From Ascaphus truei (Eukaryota > Chordata > Amphibia > Anura > Ascaphidae), in contig CM071570.1 of assembly GCA_036426205.1 (NCBI GenBank), positions 140,635,048 through 140,699,047 on the forward strand: DNA of 64,000 bases, given 5' to 3'. The notes beneath the pieces were generated by a model. The model made no database searches. It was not told the origin of the DNA and was given only the letters and a program-made list of their open reading frames with translations. This document shows, one piece after another, positions 1 to 11,234 of this stretch. A program made the position numbers and the translations under genes. Within the stretch, counting starts at the first letter, position 1. Each line of letters starts with the position of its first letter.

Positions 1-279
1 CCCCACACATTTAAAAAAAAAAAAAAAAAGCTTAAAAAGGGCATCAAATTACACAACCCCTTAAAAACAGAGTTGTTTCACTTGTCTTGGCCTGGTGAAA
101 CTGTGTGACATTTCAGTCAATAGGAAGACAATTAAGACCTAATTGGGGTATAGACTGGAAATTGAAACGGGGTTAAGAAAGCAGTTTTAATTAAATATAC
201 GTATTAATTAATCATGTTCTAGGTAATTAGCTTCAGTATAATTAACTATATTTTTTATCATAAGTAGAGGGCTAATTGC
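1..279. other. Unassigned AT-rich flank
   Basis: AT-rich DNA with a short A-run near the left edge. I recognise no gene or repeat family. It forms the left flank of the 5'-truncated LINE that follows. Confidence 0.5.
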
Positions 280-428
280 TCTGTATGTCAGCCCTCACTA
301 AAATAACGAATGACATCCATGCTGCCAAATACAGAGGTCATTACACTCTGCTCATAATACTTGACCTCTCTGCAGCGTTTGATACTGTGGACCACCCTCT
401 TTTCCTTCACATTCTCCATACTCTTGGT
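280..428 (+). mobile_element. L2-like LINE, reverse transcriptase fragment (left part)
   Basis: Translation gives a LINE reverse transcriptase block with the motif [12 protein letters not shown], typical of the L2/CR1 group, preceded by [18 protein letters not shown]. An in-frame stop at 273-275 and loss of similarity upstream show 5' truncation. The frame ends abruptly at a 5-bp TTGGT (424-428), where a Ty3/gypsy element is inserted. The same LINE resumes at 6290 with the same TTGGT and in phase if the insertion and one TTGGT copy are ignored. The enzyme would copy its own RNA at a nicked target; this copy is dead. Assignment to L2 rather than another CR1-group clade is from motif style only. 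Confidence 0.85.
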
Positions 429-1641
429 TGTCATGTTCTAGCCTGCAGTGCCCATGCTTCTCCACCGGGACTGCTGCTGCTCTGCTAACTCTCAAGGAAC
501 TTTCCAGACCCTGAAACCTGACACCTCTGCACCTGTGCTCTACCTCTCCTCCTGCTTATATAAACTTCCACTTCCTCTCCGTCAGTGCCTGTTTATACTG
601 GTTCCTCCAGCTTGTGCTAGGTTCCTGTGTTTGCTGCTGCTATTGCTATTGTCCTGTTCCTACCTCTCAAGACCCTAACCACGCTATCAGCCGCCTGCCT
701 CCAACCTCTGCTTGTGTTACGCTGTGCTCACCACAAACAAGGCGGGACCACGGTGCTGAGGTGGGAATGGATATTACGCCGCCCACAGCCACTGGGGCAC
801 GTCTGGAGTGTAGAGTAAGTCGGAATAGCCGGGTCGGGGTTGGAGAGGTATGGGTCATCGATATTCTTGCCGGGGTCAGAGGAGGAGAGGTACGGAACAT
901 TGCAGGTACTATTAGCCAGGTCCGGGATTGGAGAGAGTAGCATTGTCATGGTCCGTTTGCTGAGGTCAGGATGGGAGAGAGTAGAATGGTCGTTAGTCCA
1001 GATGCCGAGGTCGGGTCTGGAGAAGAGCAGATGGTCGCGGAAAGCCGGGTCGTTACACAGTAAGAAGCAGCAAGGCAAGACAGGACAAGACTGTGGAGGC
1101 AGAGAAGTGGTGAGTTCAACGCAACTAGAACTATGCTCAGCCAAAGTGCCAAAGGCACAGCTGACTGAGCATATGTAGGTGAGAGCATCCAATGAGAGAA
1201 CATCTGCGTAGAAGTAAGTATAGAGCAAGGGCTGTGAAAGGAGGCAGGGTAACAAGGCACAGATGAGCTTCCTGGGCTGGATCCTGTGAGTGCTGTGCAT
1301 GCGTCTGTGCGCATGCGTGCCTACGCGCACCCCCCATCCTCACAAAGGGACGTCTCTAAGGGGCTCGAGCAGGTGCGTGCGCGCCAGAGACGTGACTGCT
1401 GCCGGAGGGATTGGCGGGACCTGCAGAGGCAGGCGCGGGACAGGGGAGAGTGCCGAGCGCCGGAGTAGGTGAGCAGAGAGCGCGCCGAGGGCAGCATGAC
1501 TCCCCGAACCTTACAGCTTGTGACCTCGATAACGCTACCTGCCACCTGCCACCTGCCTCCGACCTCTGTTTGTGACCCCGACCACGCTCCCTGCTGTTCC
1601 TGCCACTGGGATTCACTCCAGCCATTGATAAACCCTTGACA
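429..1641 (+). mobile_element. 5' LTR of chromodomain Ty3/gypsy element, interrupted
   Basis: The LTR starts TGTCATGTTCTAG and ends CCCTTGACA. It matches the 3' LTR at 5872-6289 along its length except for an 801-bp foreign block at 715-1515. Without that block it is about 407 bp, against 418 bp for the 3' LTR. A TATA-like TTATATAAAC sits near 556-566. The flank at 424-428 (TTGGT) is repeated at 6290-6294, right after the 3' LTR, which fixes the ends. I see no obvious tRNA primer site after 1641; vertebrate Tf1/sushi-type elements have been described as self-priming, but I could not find the matching self-complementary segment. Confidence 0.85.
715..1515. mobile_element. Solo LTR nested in the gypsy 5' LTR
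   Basis: An 801-bp block starts TGTTACGCTG and ends CCGAACCTTACA. GCTTG lies immediately on both sides (710-714 and 1516-1520), a perfect 5-bp target duplication. The block is absent from the 3' LTR of the host element. There is no internal coding region, so it is best read as a solo LTR left by recombination. Its right third is CpG-rich, and that composition differs from its surroundings. It shares its first ~70 bp and several internal motifs with the LTR-like block at 10605-11234, which lies in the opposite orientation. Confidence 0.8.
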
Positions 1642-1659
1642 GAATAAAGAGGACCTAGC

Positions 1660-2620
1660 ATGGATTCCACCAGAACAGACCTGACCCAGGCTCAGACGAT
1701 TAATGACATGCAACGTACCATGGTTGGTTTCCAAGAAAAACAAGGATATGTTGTCAACCGTCTTGGTCGCGTGGAAGACCATGGTGCCCTCTGGGAAGAA
1801 CATCTCATCCACTTGGAAGAACGATCCGCCTCCGCAGAAGAAGAAGTACGCGAACTGTGTGCAGCTCTAATCGCTGCGTCTGTTCAAAACATAGTGCCCC
1901 TGCAAACCGCACCCAGTGTATCCTTTCCGGAAAATTTTGGGGGAAAAAACAATCTTTCTGGGATTTCCTCAATCAATGCAGATTTCTGTTTACACTACAG
2001 CCCACCATCTTCTGTATAATACCAACAAAGCCAAGGTTGGACTGATCATCACCCTGATCAAGGATGAGGCCCTTGCTTGGGTCTCTCTTATGTTAAAACA
2101 GGATAGCCTACTACTAAGGAATCTAGAGGGATTCATCGAAGCCATGAATCTGATTTTTGATGACCCAAACAGTGGTGCAACCGCTGAAGCAACTTTGAAC
2201 AACCTTCGTCAAGGAAGACATTCAGCAGCTGAGTACACCACCGAATTCCGCAGATGGGTTACCGATACTGAGTGGAATGTGGCCTCTCTGAGATATCATT
2301 TTCGGCAGGGTCTCTCCGAGCAAATCAACGACGAACTAGCCCGGGTGGTGCCTCCAGAGGGATTTGAGGAATATGTCTGTTTATGCATTGAAATCGATCG
2401 AAGGCTTACTGAAAGACGATTGGAGAGGGGGTTCATGCCAAGCAACCCCGGGGTTAGAGATGTCAGCACCCCAAGACGTTCCAGGGAGACTGAGGAGGAA
2501 CCGATGCAAGTAAACACATTGCGGGGACCTATTTCAACTGGAGAAAGGAATAGACACTGAACAGAAGATCTCTCTTTGTATTGCGGAAATGATGGACACT
2601 ATCTCACCGATTGTCCAAAT
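1660..2620 (+). pseudogene. gag: Broken gag of chromodomain Ty3/gypsy element
   Basis: It begins MDSTRTDLTQAQTIND 18 bp after the 5' LTR. The N-terminal part looks coiled-coil (LEERSASAEEEVRELCAAL). It continues into the capsid-like region of Tf1/sushi-type gag, with FLNQCRF, ALAWVSLML, FDDPNSG, YTTEFRRW and ALARVVPPEGFEEY-type blocks, ending near RRLERG. At least two frameshifts break it, near 1950 and near 2020, where the reading moves through all three frames. A zinc knuckle lies at about 2573-2614, but its first cysteine is replaced by serine (S-L-Y-C-G-N-D-G-H-Y-L-T-D-C). A TGA near 2558 separates the capsid from the knuckle. The protein would coat element RNA in a virus-like particle; this copy cannot. 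Confidence 0.85.
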
Positions 2621-2689
2621 AAGCCCAGGCGGTCTTCATTCCAGAGCCCTAGGAGAAACCAGCTGCACGCCATTTCAAAGACTGTTTTC

Positions 2690-5600
2690 TCTGCTTCTCA
2701 AAATAAAGGTAACCCTCCTTCTCTACATCCACACCACCTTGTCCCTATTATATTCGAGGAAGGAACACATTGTTTTTCAACCATAGTGATGGTCGACTTA
2801 GGGCTGGCAGGGAATTTTATGGACATTTTAAGAGCCATTCGGTACCTTTCATAGCCAAGGAATCGCCAGAAAGGATGGAAGTCGTTGACGGTTCTCCTTT
2901 GAGCTCTGGATCTGTTACCCATGAAACAAGTAATCTAACACTAATCATAGAGCCCAATCATCAGAAGAAGATGTAATTTAGTCTTATTCCATCACCTTTG
3001 TTTCCAGTGATCCTGGGAATTCCATGGCTCATGATCCACAACTCGCTAATTGACCAGAAGGTCAAGACACTCACATTTCACTCAGAGCACTGCCAGCTAT
3101 CCAGCCTACGTAAAACTTCTATACCAGGGTGTGTGGGAATACATAAGATTTCCTTGTTCCAAGAAAATCTACTGCCAACTACATACTCTGAGTTTTTGGA
3201 TGCGTGTGACAAGAAGAACGTGGATTCGCTTCCCCCACATTGTTCTTATGACTGCCCCATTGAATTATTACCGGGCGCTACCATTCCGTTTGGAAGAATC
3301 TATTCTCTCTCAGAGCCAGAATTGAAGTCCTCAATGACTACCTACAGGAAAACCTACCGAAGGGTTTCATCTGACCTTCTACTTCCCCAGCAGGTACTGC
3401 TCTCTTCTTCGTAGGAAAGACGGTTAGCTATGATCCTGCATTGACTATCGGGAACTAAATAAAATCACAGTTAAGAATAGGTATCCGTTGCCCGATCTCT
3501 GAGGAGCGTATAATTTGGTCCGCATCGACCCGGTGACGTGTGGAAGACAACCTTCTGAACCCAATATGGGCACTATGAATACCTGGTGATGCCTTTTGGA
3601 CTCTGTAATGCTCCCGCTACTTTCCAGTATTTATTCAATGATGTTCTTCAAGAGCTACTGGACCAATTCTTAGTGGCATACCTGGATGATATCCTGGTCT
3701 TCTCAGATAACATCATGGATCACCAGAAACATGTCCGGATTGTCCAAGAGCGTCTCCGAAAATACACACTGTACATCAAATTAGAAAAATGTGAATTTGA
3801 AAAAACCAGCATGCAATTTCTTGGTTATGTCATCTCCTCTGAGAGTTTGAGTATGGACCCAGGCAAGATTGAAGCTGTGGTGGAATGGCCATTTCCTCGA
3901 AATGAGAAGGACATTCAGAGATTTGTGGGCGTTGCTAATTTCTGTTGATGTTTTATTAAAAATGTCTCTGGCATTATTGCCCCAATCACCCGACTTACAC
4001 GGAAGGAACTTCCCTTCAAATGGTCACCTGAAGCGGATGCAGCATTTGAACAGTTGAAGTCACTTTTCAAATCTGCCCCTATCCTCAATCATCCAAATCT
4101 AGAACTACCATTTGTCATGGAAGTGGACACATCTGACTCCGATGTTGGTGCCATTCCATCCTTTCACAAAGAATTGGACCCAAGATGCTCCTTCATCCTT
4201 GCACTTTCTATTCGTATCAAATGTCAACAGTGCAAAGAAATTATGACATCGGAAACAAAGAACTTTTGGCGATAAAAGCCGCATTCTCATAGTGGAGACA
4301 TTTACTTGAGGGGGCCAATCACCCATTACCGTATTTACGGATCACAGGAACTTAGAATTAATTTGATTCGCAAAGAGGCTGTCTGCGTGACAAGCCAGGT
4401 CGGCGCAATTCTTTGCAAGATTTCAGTTCCACATCTCATACCGCCCCAGCTCCAAGAATGGGAAGGCTGATGTCTTGTCACGGTTGTTACCTAATCCTTA
4501 TTCAGATAAAGCGCAAGAAGGAACTATTCTACCAAAGAAAAATTTCCTGGGCGTTACGTTTTTCGCAGATCTCCTTGCATGATTTAAGGGAGCCTAATCA
4601 AACGACCCTTTACTTGATAAACCTCCACCAGAAGCTGTAAGGACCGTCTGTTCGTCCCTAAGGAGGTAAGATTAGAAGTGCTCCAATTAATGCACGACTC
4701 CTGATCCATTGGTCACCCAGGTGTCCTCAAGACACAAGAACTGTTGTCCCGCTCTTTTTGGTGGCCTAAAATATCACAAGATGTTAAAGACTATGCCCTC
4801 TCCTGTGAGATCTGTGCTAGGACCAAGATTCCTTGAGCATCTCCTGTGGGTTTGCTACAGCCTCTTCCGATTTCTCCTCGTTTTTGGGGGTCCATATCAA
4901 GATCGACTTACACAGATGGCCCACTTCATTGCTGCACAGAATCTCCCTTCTGCAGACCAGACAGCCAAGTTGATCTTGAAAGAGGTATTCTGGTTTCACG
5001 GGGCTCAAGATGAGATCGTATCTGTTAGAGGGTGCAATTCATTTCAAGATTTTGGTGAAGTTTCTGTTCCTCTCTAGGAATCCGGTTAAATTTATCATCT
5101 ATCATTCACAATTCAATAGCCAGACCGAAGGGACAAACCAGATTTTGGAACAATACTTACAGTGTTTTGTTTGCCATCTCCAGGGTGACTGGATTGACTT
5201 TCTACCTCTAGCTGAATTTTCATACAACATCATTCATCGAAACAAAAGTCCATTCTTCTCAAACTTTGGATTTCCTCCTAACTTTATTCCTTGTTTTCCA
5301 TCTTCGGGTCCAATTCCGGCAGTTACGGAGAAGCTTAAGATTCTGCAAAACATCCAGGAGACCCTCAAAGAGACACTTCGTGAGGCTCAAGTACAGTACA
5401 AAAAGGCAGCAAACCTAAACCGCAGACCCTCCCCAGAGTTTCACCTTAGGGATAAGGTCTGGCTTTCAACTAGAAATTTACAATTGAAGGTTCCATTAAA
5501 TTGGGACAAAAATACATTGGGCCATTCTGTATTTCTGTATTGATAAATCTAGTGTCCTTTAGATTAGAACTCCCAGAGGCCATTAAAATACACCCAGTTT

Positions 5601-5870
5601 TCCACAATTCCCTGCTGAAACCATTCTGGGAGAATCCAATTCCTGGAGAGAGATTTGTTCCCCCTGATCCTGTTCTGGTGGATAATGAAGAGGAATTAAT
5701 TGTGGGGAGAATTCTTGACTGCAGGTTACACCGAGGGAGACAACAGTACCTGGTTTACTGGGGGGGGGGGGGGCTATGGCCCAGAGGAGAGGTCCTGGGA
5801 ACCCAAAGACTTTGTACATGCTACACGCCTAGTCAGAGCCTCCGGAGAATGCTCTTGGGAGGGAGGAGTA
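2690..5870 (+). pseudogene. pol: Broken pol: protease, RT, RNase H, integrase, chromodomain
   Basis: Domains run in the Ty3/gypsy order. Protease is near 2750-3090; its active-site D-S/T-G reads D-L-G, and a flap-side ILGIPWL follows. Reverse transcriptase is about 3250-3945, with YRELNKITVKNRYPLP, then MPFGLCNAPATFQ, then the YLDD active site near 3680. RNase H begins near 4080 with EVDTSD. Integrase shows the zinc-finger end CEICART near 4805 and the downstream E in QFNSQTEGTNQILEQ near 5115, while the first part of the catalytic core is shortened and frameshifted. The GPY/F-like block IHPVFHNSLLKPF is at about 5585. The chromodomain is at 5690-5860 (GRILDCRLHRGRQQYLVYW), frameshifted across a run of about 13 G at 5761. 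Many stops make it inactive. The chromodomain identifies a chromovirus of the Tf1/sushi type. Confidence 0.88.
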
Positions 5871-5871
5871 A
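5855..5871 (+). promoter_or_regulatory. Polypurine tract next to 3' LTR
   Basis: The purine-rich stretch TTGGGAGGGAGGAGTAA lies directly before the 3' LTR start at 5872, the expected place for second-strand priming. Confidence 0.7.
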
Positions 5872-6289
5872 TGCCATGTTCTAGCCTGCAGTACCATGCT
5901 TCTCCACTGGGACTGCTGCTGCTCTTCTAACTCTCACAAGGAACAGCCCAGACCCTGCAGCCTGACACCACTGCACCTGGGCTCTACCTCTCAGCCTGCC
6001 TATTAAACATCCCCTTTCTGTCTGTCAGTACCTGTTTATACAGGTTCCACCAGCTTGTGCTAGGTTCCTGTGTTTGCTGCTGCTATTGCTATTGTCCTGT
6101 TTCTGTCTCCCCATTGCTGACGTCTGCTCATGACCCTGACCGCGCTATCTGCTGCCTGCCTCCGACCTCTGCTTGTGACCTCGACCACGCTATCTGCCGC
6201 CTGTCTCTGACCTCTGCTTGTGACCCCGACCACGCTCCCTGCTGTTGCTGCCACTGGTATTCACTCCAGCCATTGATCAACCCTTTACA
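5872..6289 (+). mobile_element. 3' LTR of chromodomain Ty3/gypsy element
   Basis: It starts TGCCATGTTCTAG and ends CCCTTTACA, 418 bp, and matches the 5' LTR halves. It contains direct repeats of a ~40-bp unit around CTCTGCTTGTGACC (6130-6240) that is present fewer times in the 5' LTR. It is followed by TTGGT (6290-6294), the target duplication. Confidence 0.88.
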
Positions 6290-7631
6290 TTGGTATTCGT
6301 AACAAAGCTTTATCCTAGATCTCCTCTTACCTCTCCCATCGTACTTTCAGTATCTCTTTTGCTAACACATCCTCCTCTTCTATCAACCTTTATGTGGGGG
6401 TACCCCAGGGCTCTGTCCTGGGACCTCATCTTTTTTCTCTTTACACACTCTCTCTAGGTGACCTAATCACATCTCTTGAGTTCAAATATCATCTCTATGC
6501 TGATGACACACAAATGTATTTTTCAACCCCTGACCTTAAACCTGCTATAAAGACTAAAGTTTCTGAATGTCTCTCTGCTATATCATCCTGATGGCCATCT
6601 GACGACTTAAACTTAACATGGTAAAAACAGAGCTCATCATACTTCCTCCTAAACCTGGCCCTACTACCTCCTTCCATATTACTGTTGGAAGTACTATCAT
6701 TCACCCAGTAGCCCAAGCATGCTGCCTAGGGGTCACACTCAACTCCTCTCTCACATTCTCCTCTCACATTCTCCTCTCACATTCAAAAGGTAGCCAAAAC
6801 TTGTTGTTATTTCCTCCGCAGTATTACAAAGATACACCATGTTGCTCGACTGCAAAATCTCTGACACATGCCCTCATTCTCTCCCGTCTCAACTACTGTA
6901 ACCTCCTGCTGTCCGGACTTCCTGCCTCCGTACTGCCCCCCCATAATCTATCCTAAATGCTGCTGACAGAATCACTCTACTCTTTCCTAAATCTGTCTCA
7001 GCATCTCCCCTGCTGAAATCCCTCTCCTGGCTTCATATCAAATCCCGTATCACACACTGAATTCTCCTCCTCTCTTTTAAAGCTTTACACTCTTCTGCTC
7101 CTCCTTACATCTCAGCCCTTATTTCTCGCTATACACCATCCCGGCTCTTGCGTTCTGTTCAAGGATGTCTTCTCTCTACCCCTTTTTTATCCAAAGCCCT
7201 CTCCCGCCTTAAAAGTTTCTCACAGACTGCCCCAAACTTCTGGAATGCCAAACTTCCTTTCAACATCCAACAATCACCCTCTCTATCAACCTTTAAAACC
7301 CAACTCAAAGCACACCTTCTTAAGGAAGCATGAATAGCTCTATGAGTGATAGTTTTACACTGTATACATAAACCTTGGCCCCTTGCAGACGCACTTACCA
7401 GAATGCCCTCCTACTGTCTCTATATGTCCTTCCTACCTACCAAATAGATTGTAAGTTCTTCGGAGCAGGGATTCCCTTTCCAAAATGTTACTGTCATGTC
7501 TGAAGCACTTCTCCCCTTTATTTGTTATTTATATTATTTGTTATCTATATATTTGTCACGTATATTACTGCTGTGAAGCATTATGTACATTAATGGCGCT
7601 ATATAAATAAAGACATACTATACAATACAAT
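6290..7631 (+). mobile_element. L2-like LINE, reverse transcriptase 3' part and 3' tail
   Basis: The LINE resumes after the gypsy insertion. [10 protein letters not shown] lies near 6396 and the catalytic YADD at 6496-6507. The C-terminal LINE block follows: LIILPPKPGPTTSFHITVGS, then AQACCLGVTLNSSLTFSSHI, then LSRLNYCNLLLSGLP, then the PNFWNAKLPFNIQ block near 7230-7270. A short 3' untranslated region ends in GGCGCTATATAAATAAAG and a TACAATACAATAA-type tail. Several stops and frameshifts break it. With 280-428 it forms one 5'-truncated copy. The minus-strand copy at 7925-10560 is the same family, sharing LPPKPGPT and the CLGVT block. Confidence 0.87.
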
Positions 7632-7653
7632 AAGGGACTTTCTTGTTGGACTG

Positions 7654-7732
<79 letters not shown>
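7654..7732. repeat. (TG)n microsatellite
   Basis: Two long TG runs separated by GGGTCG, directly downstream of the LINE tail. Confidence 0.95.
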
Positions 7733-7735
<3 letters not shown>

Positions 7736-8407
7736 GGGTGGTAACCGGCTTAGCTAGCCACCATATTTGAAAGGGCTTGAGTAAAGGTTTAGTTGTTCTC
7801 CAAAGTGGAGTAGGTCTTTATTCTGTATTTTTGTATGTTTTGCCTTGTTAAAGGAACAGGCGCAATAAAGCCAGGATTTAATTTAATTCTAATCGGTCTC
7901 CATTAAATGTATGTCTGCACACATCTTTTACAATGTGCATGCTGGATATTGAGGGGAAGGGCATTCCAGGTGTGTGGGGCAGTGAGTGAGAGGTTTTAGA
8001 TGGGAGAGGGTTTTAGATAGAAAAGGGGTAGACATAACAGGCAAACAGGTGTGTAGCGAGAAATTAGAGCTGAGATGTAAGTAAGGGCCGAGGAGTAGAT
8101 AGCCTTAAAAGAGAGGAGAATTTTGCAAGTAATACAGGATTTATTGGGAAGCCAGGAGATGTATTTCAGCAGGAAAGAAGCTGAGACACATTTAAGAGAC
8201 AGTAAAGTGATTTTAGCAGCAGCGTTTAGGCTAGATTGTAAGGGAGACAGGCGAGAGACAGTACAATAATCAAGATGTGAGAGAATGAAAGCCTGTGTTA
8301 GGCCTTGGCCATGTTTGGCGCTTGCTCGCTACTCGCTGCTGCCGACTAGCTATACCGGAGGCTTTTTGCTGTCCTTACGAGGAGAGCAAGCGCTTGGAGG
8401 CGGGTGG

Positions 8408-8482
8408 GGTATCACGGTGTGTGTGTGTCACTTGGTAGCTGTCAGTGTGTGTGTGTCACTGGGGAACATGTGGGTGTGTGTG

Positions 8483-8514
<32 letters not shown>

Positions 8515-8541
8515 TACGTGTGGTGTGTGGTGTGTGTGTAT
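8408..8541. repeat. TG-rich microsatellite inside the Harbinger-like element
   Basis: Runs of TGTGTG broken by short spacers, grading into GTGCGTGCGTGCG. Confidence 0.9.
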
Positions 8542-8635
8542 AATTATATATATTTTAAAAATTAAAAAAAAAGACATGTTGTGAGAATAAATTATTTATT
8601 AACATGTGCAACTTTGATAATATATTCACCCGCAG

Positions 8636-9335
8636 CACACACCACTGCGCAACGCACACGCACGCAGCACGACACAACCACACACACCACACACCACACC
8701 ACAGGACACACACACCACACAAAGGCACCACAACACACACACACACACATGGCATACACTCACACATGCATGCATACACACACATGATAACATGCACACA
8801 ACCATGCATACACACAACACACACATCCACACACACACATGTCATACACCCCTACACAAAAAACACAAACACATGCATACAACACAACACACACACACAC
8901 AAACAACACACACAAAAAACAAACAACACACACACAAACACAAAAGATCACACAGAATAAAAGCCATAAAAAGTACACAAACACCCCCCACACTCTCATA
9001 CAGACAAACACACAACACTAAACACCAACAAATCAAAACACACACACACACAACACACACACAACACACACACACAAACACACAAAACAATGAATACACA
9101 CAACACTATCACACATGCAACACACAGCCACAGCAAACATACACCCACACCACACAAAGCATACACACAAACATGCATACACAACATGCACAACACAGCA
9201 TAAACACACACACATGACACACACACATGACACACACACACACACACACACGCACAGCAAACACACCACACACACACACACACACACAAAACAATGCACA
9301 AACACAACATACACAGACACACACACACAACTCAA
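8636..9335. repeat. Long CA-rich microsatellite/minisatellite block
   Basis: About 700 bp of imperfect CACACA with CATGCATACACA and AACACA variants. It stays open in several frames on both strands only because the repeat lacks stops, and these are not genes. Confidence 0.92.
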
Positions 9336-9339
9336 GGAG

Positions 9340-9475
9340 ACATGGATCGGGACAGAAGGGGACAGGGATCGGGCAGAAGGGGGACAGGATCGGGCAGGAG
9401 GGGGACAGGGATCGGGCAGAAGGGGCAGGATCGAATCGGGCAGAAGGGGGGCAAGGAGGGCAGAAGGGGAAGACG
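9340..9475. repeat. G-rich minisatellite
   Basis: Tandem units of about 15-20 bp around GGGATCGGGCAGAAGGGG. Confidence 0.8.
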
Positions 9476-10604
9476 TCAGGGTGGCCGGTAGCGGGCGCGT
9501 CACTGCCGGGGGAGGGCCATAGTGACGTACGGAGCTGGTCTCGCCCTCATTGGGCGAACCGCTCACGTGCCGGCCTGTCTCGCCGGCAAAGGGGGGAATT
9601 TTAAATTCCCCTAAGACTGCGCTTCCGCAAGCGCAGCGGAAGCGCAGGTGAGCCCTACTAAAGCCGCTTAATGCGGCTGTAGGGGATCAGTGCTGAGCGG
9701 GAGCGCGCGTCAGCACGCTTCCGCAAGCACGCAGGGAACATGTCCGGGGCCTTAGAGTTTCAGCAGTAGAGCGACAGAGTAAAAGATCTATGCCATTTTA
9801 TGGAGGAAAAATCAACAGGTTTTAGCTACATTGTGAATGTGAAAGGAGAAGTAAAATGTGACACCTAGACAGCGTGCTTGTGATACTGGGTGCAAAATTA
9901 TACTGCCAACAGTAATTTAGAAGAGAGCAGTAGGGCCAGGCTTGGGAGGAAGTATGAGGAGCTCAGTTTTCAACATATAACTTTGACTCGGCAGAATGCC
10001 ATCCAGGATAACACATTCAAAGATTTTGGTATGGACAGCAGGTAAAGTCAGGTTGAAATGTAAATGTCTTTTAAAGATAAGATATCCCAGGACTGACCCC
10101 TGGGGTACACCTACAAAGAGATTGAAAAAGGAGGTGTTGGTGAATGAGAGATAAAGACCGACAGGAGAGGTGAGGAAAACAAGGATAGCATTCTGTTACC
10201 GAGTATGAAGAGGCGCCAATGGGACCCAAAGAGCTTCACAATTACAATATAGTGTGTGATATGCAGTATTGTACATAGGATATTTACAGCCACATGAAGG
10301 TCATTAGTTAGTTTGGTGAGGGCTGTCTCAGTGGAGCACTGTGGAAGCCAGATCATAGAGGGTATGCAAAATGGAGCAAGCGAGAGAATATAAGGTGTTC
10401 AAGGAGTTTAGAGGCAAAAGGCGTTATAGCAGGGAGCAGGAAGACAGGGCGTTTATAGCAGTTTAGCCAATGTTTGGAGCTGGAGAAGAAGAGGGACATG
10501 TTCATCAAGAGAGGAGGATAGGGAATAGTTATATAAATAAATATCACAAGGTTGTAGGGGTCAATATGAGGATTGTCCATCCGTTCCGCCTTGGTGATGC
10601 ACCC

Positions 10605-11234
10605 TGTGACGGGACGGGTTGAGCACGGACCCGCTCTAACAGGCGAGGGACACAAGCTACCGCGGCGTCGATACACTTGGGACACACGGTGGGTTAATTT
10701 TGCATCAAGCATTTTCCACACCTGACTTTCTCCCGCCACGTCCTCTGTTTACCAGTGTCAATTAATATGTCTAGGGTTCTTGTTCTTACCACTGCAGCTG
10801 TGTCTGCCCTACCATTGGCTGCCTGTCCTTAAATGCTGTCAACCCTGGCTGCAAACTGGCTGAGCATAACCTTCTGTGGGGACTAGTGTTTGCCTCAAAC
10901 ACCCTGCTGTCCTGTTGCTGTCTTGCCTTGCTTATACTGTTCCTGTTTTGACCTCGGCTTGCATCTGGACCTCCTCCTCTCTGATCCTTGACCTCAGTGT
11001 GCATTGGACTTCTATCTTCTATACCCTTGGACCCCTGCACCGCATAACTATCCGATCTCTCCAATCCTAGACCACGGCAAGTACCTCGACCATTTTGACT
11101 TCTCCTACCCTGACCCAGCTACACAACTACCACTCTGCACTCCGGACATGGCTGCCCAGTTGTAGGTCGGTGGTTACCAACATCCCCACCTCAGCCTTGC
11201 TGTCCTGTCTTGTTTGTGGTGAGCACTTGTTACA
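10605..11234. mobile_element. LTR-like block related to the 715-1515 LTR, opposite orientation
   Basis: Read on the minus strand it starts TGTAACAAGTGCTCACCACAA and ends CCGTCCCGTCACA, keeping TG...CA ends over 630 bp. Its first ~70 bp and later motifs (TGCTCAGCC, GGCAAGACAG, GAGGTCA...GAGAG) resemble the LTR at 715-1515. There is no coding interior, so a solo LTR is likely. The flanking 5-mers (CACCC and GTCAG) do not match, so either the ends are slightly off or the duplication is lost. Confidence 0.55.

Larger units (their letters stand above)
8301..9751. mobile_element. Harbinger-like non-autonomous element with expanded CA repeats
   Basis: Ends are inverted: GGCCTTGGCCATGTT on the left and, reverse complemented, GGCCCCGGACATGTT on the right (12 of 15 match). 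TTA lies on both sides (8298-8300 and 9752-9754). TTA fits the TWA target preference known for PIF/Harbinger elements. The flanks join into a continuous LINE sequence that aligns to the other LINE copy near 6860-6880. There is no transposase. The interior is about 130 bp of TG-rich repeat, 700 bp of CA-rich repeat (8636-9335), a ~15-bp GGGGACAGGGATCGGGCAGAA minisatellite (9340-9470) and a CpG-rich right end. The family name is inferred from termini and target size. Confidence 0.72.
7925..10560 (-). mobile_element. Second L2-like LINE copy, minus strand, interrupted
   Basis: Read on the minus strand, the order is reverse transcriptase start (LLPAITPFASKLLEHLI near 10400-10450), then CSTETALTKLTNDLHVA near 10310-10340, then GVPQGSVLG near 10100, then KTELLILPPKPGPTAL near 9930, then the C-terminal block running to about 7930. 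The segment that should carry the YADD active site, between GVPQGSVLG and KTELLILPP, is deleted, so the enzyme is dead. The 3' tail is missing. A 1451-bp DNA element (8301-9751) splits it. The family is the same as the LINE at 280-7631. Confidence 0.82.

Noticed and set aside
8555..9566. Many overlapping Cys/Val-rich and Thr/His-rich frames
   Set aside because: CA/TG repeat translated in several frames on both strands.
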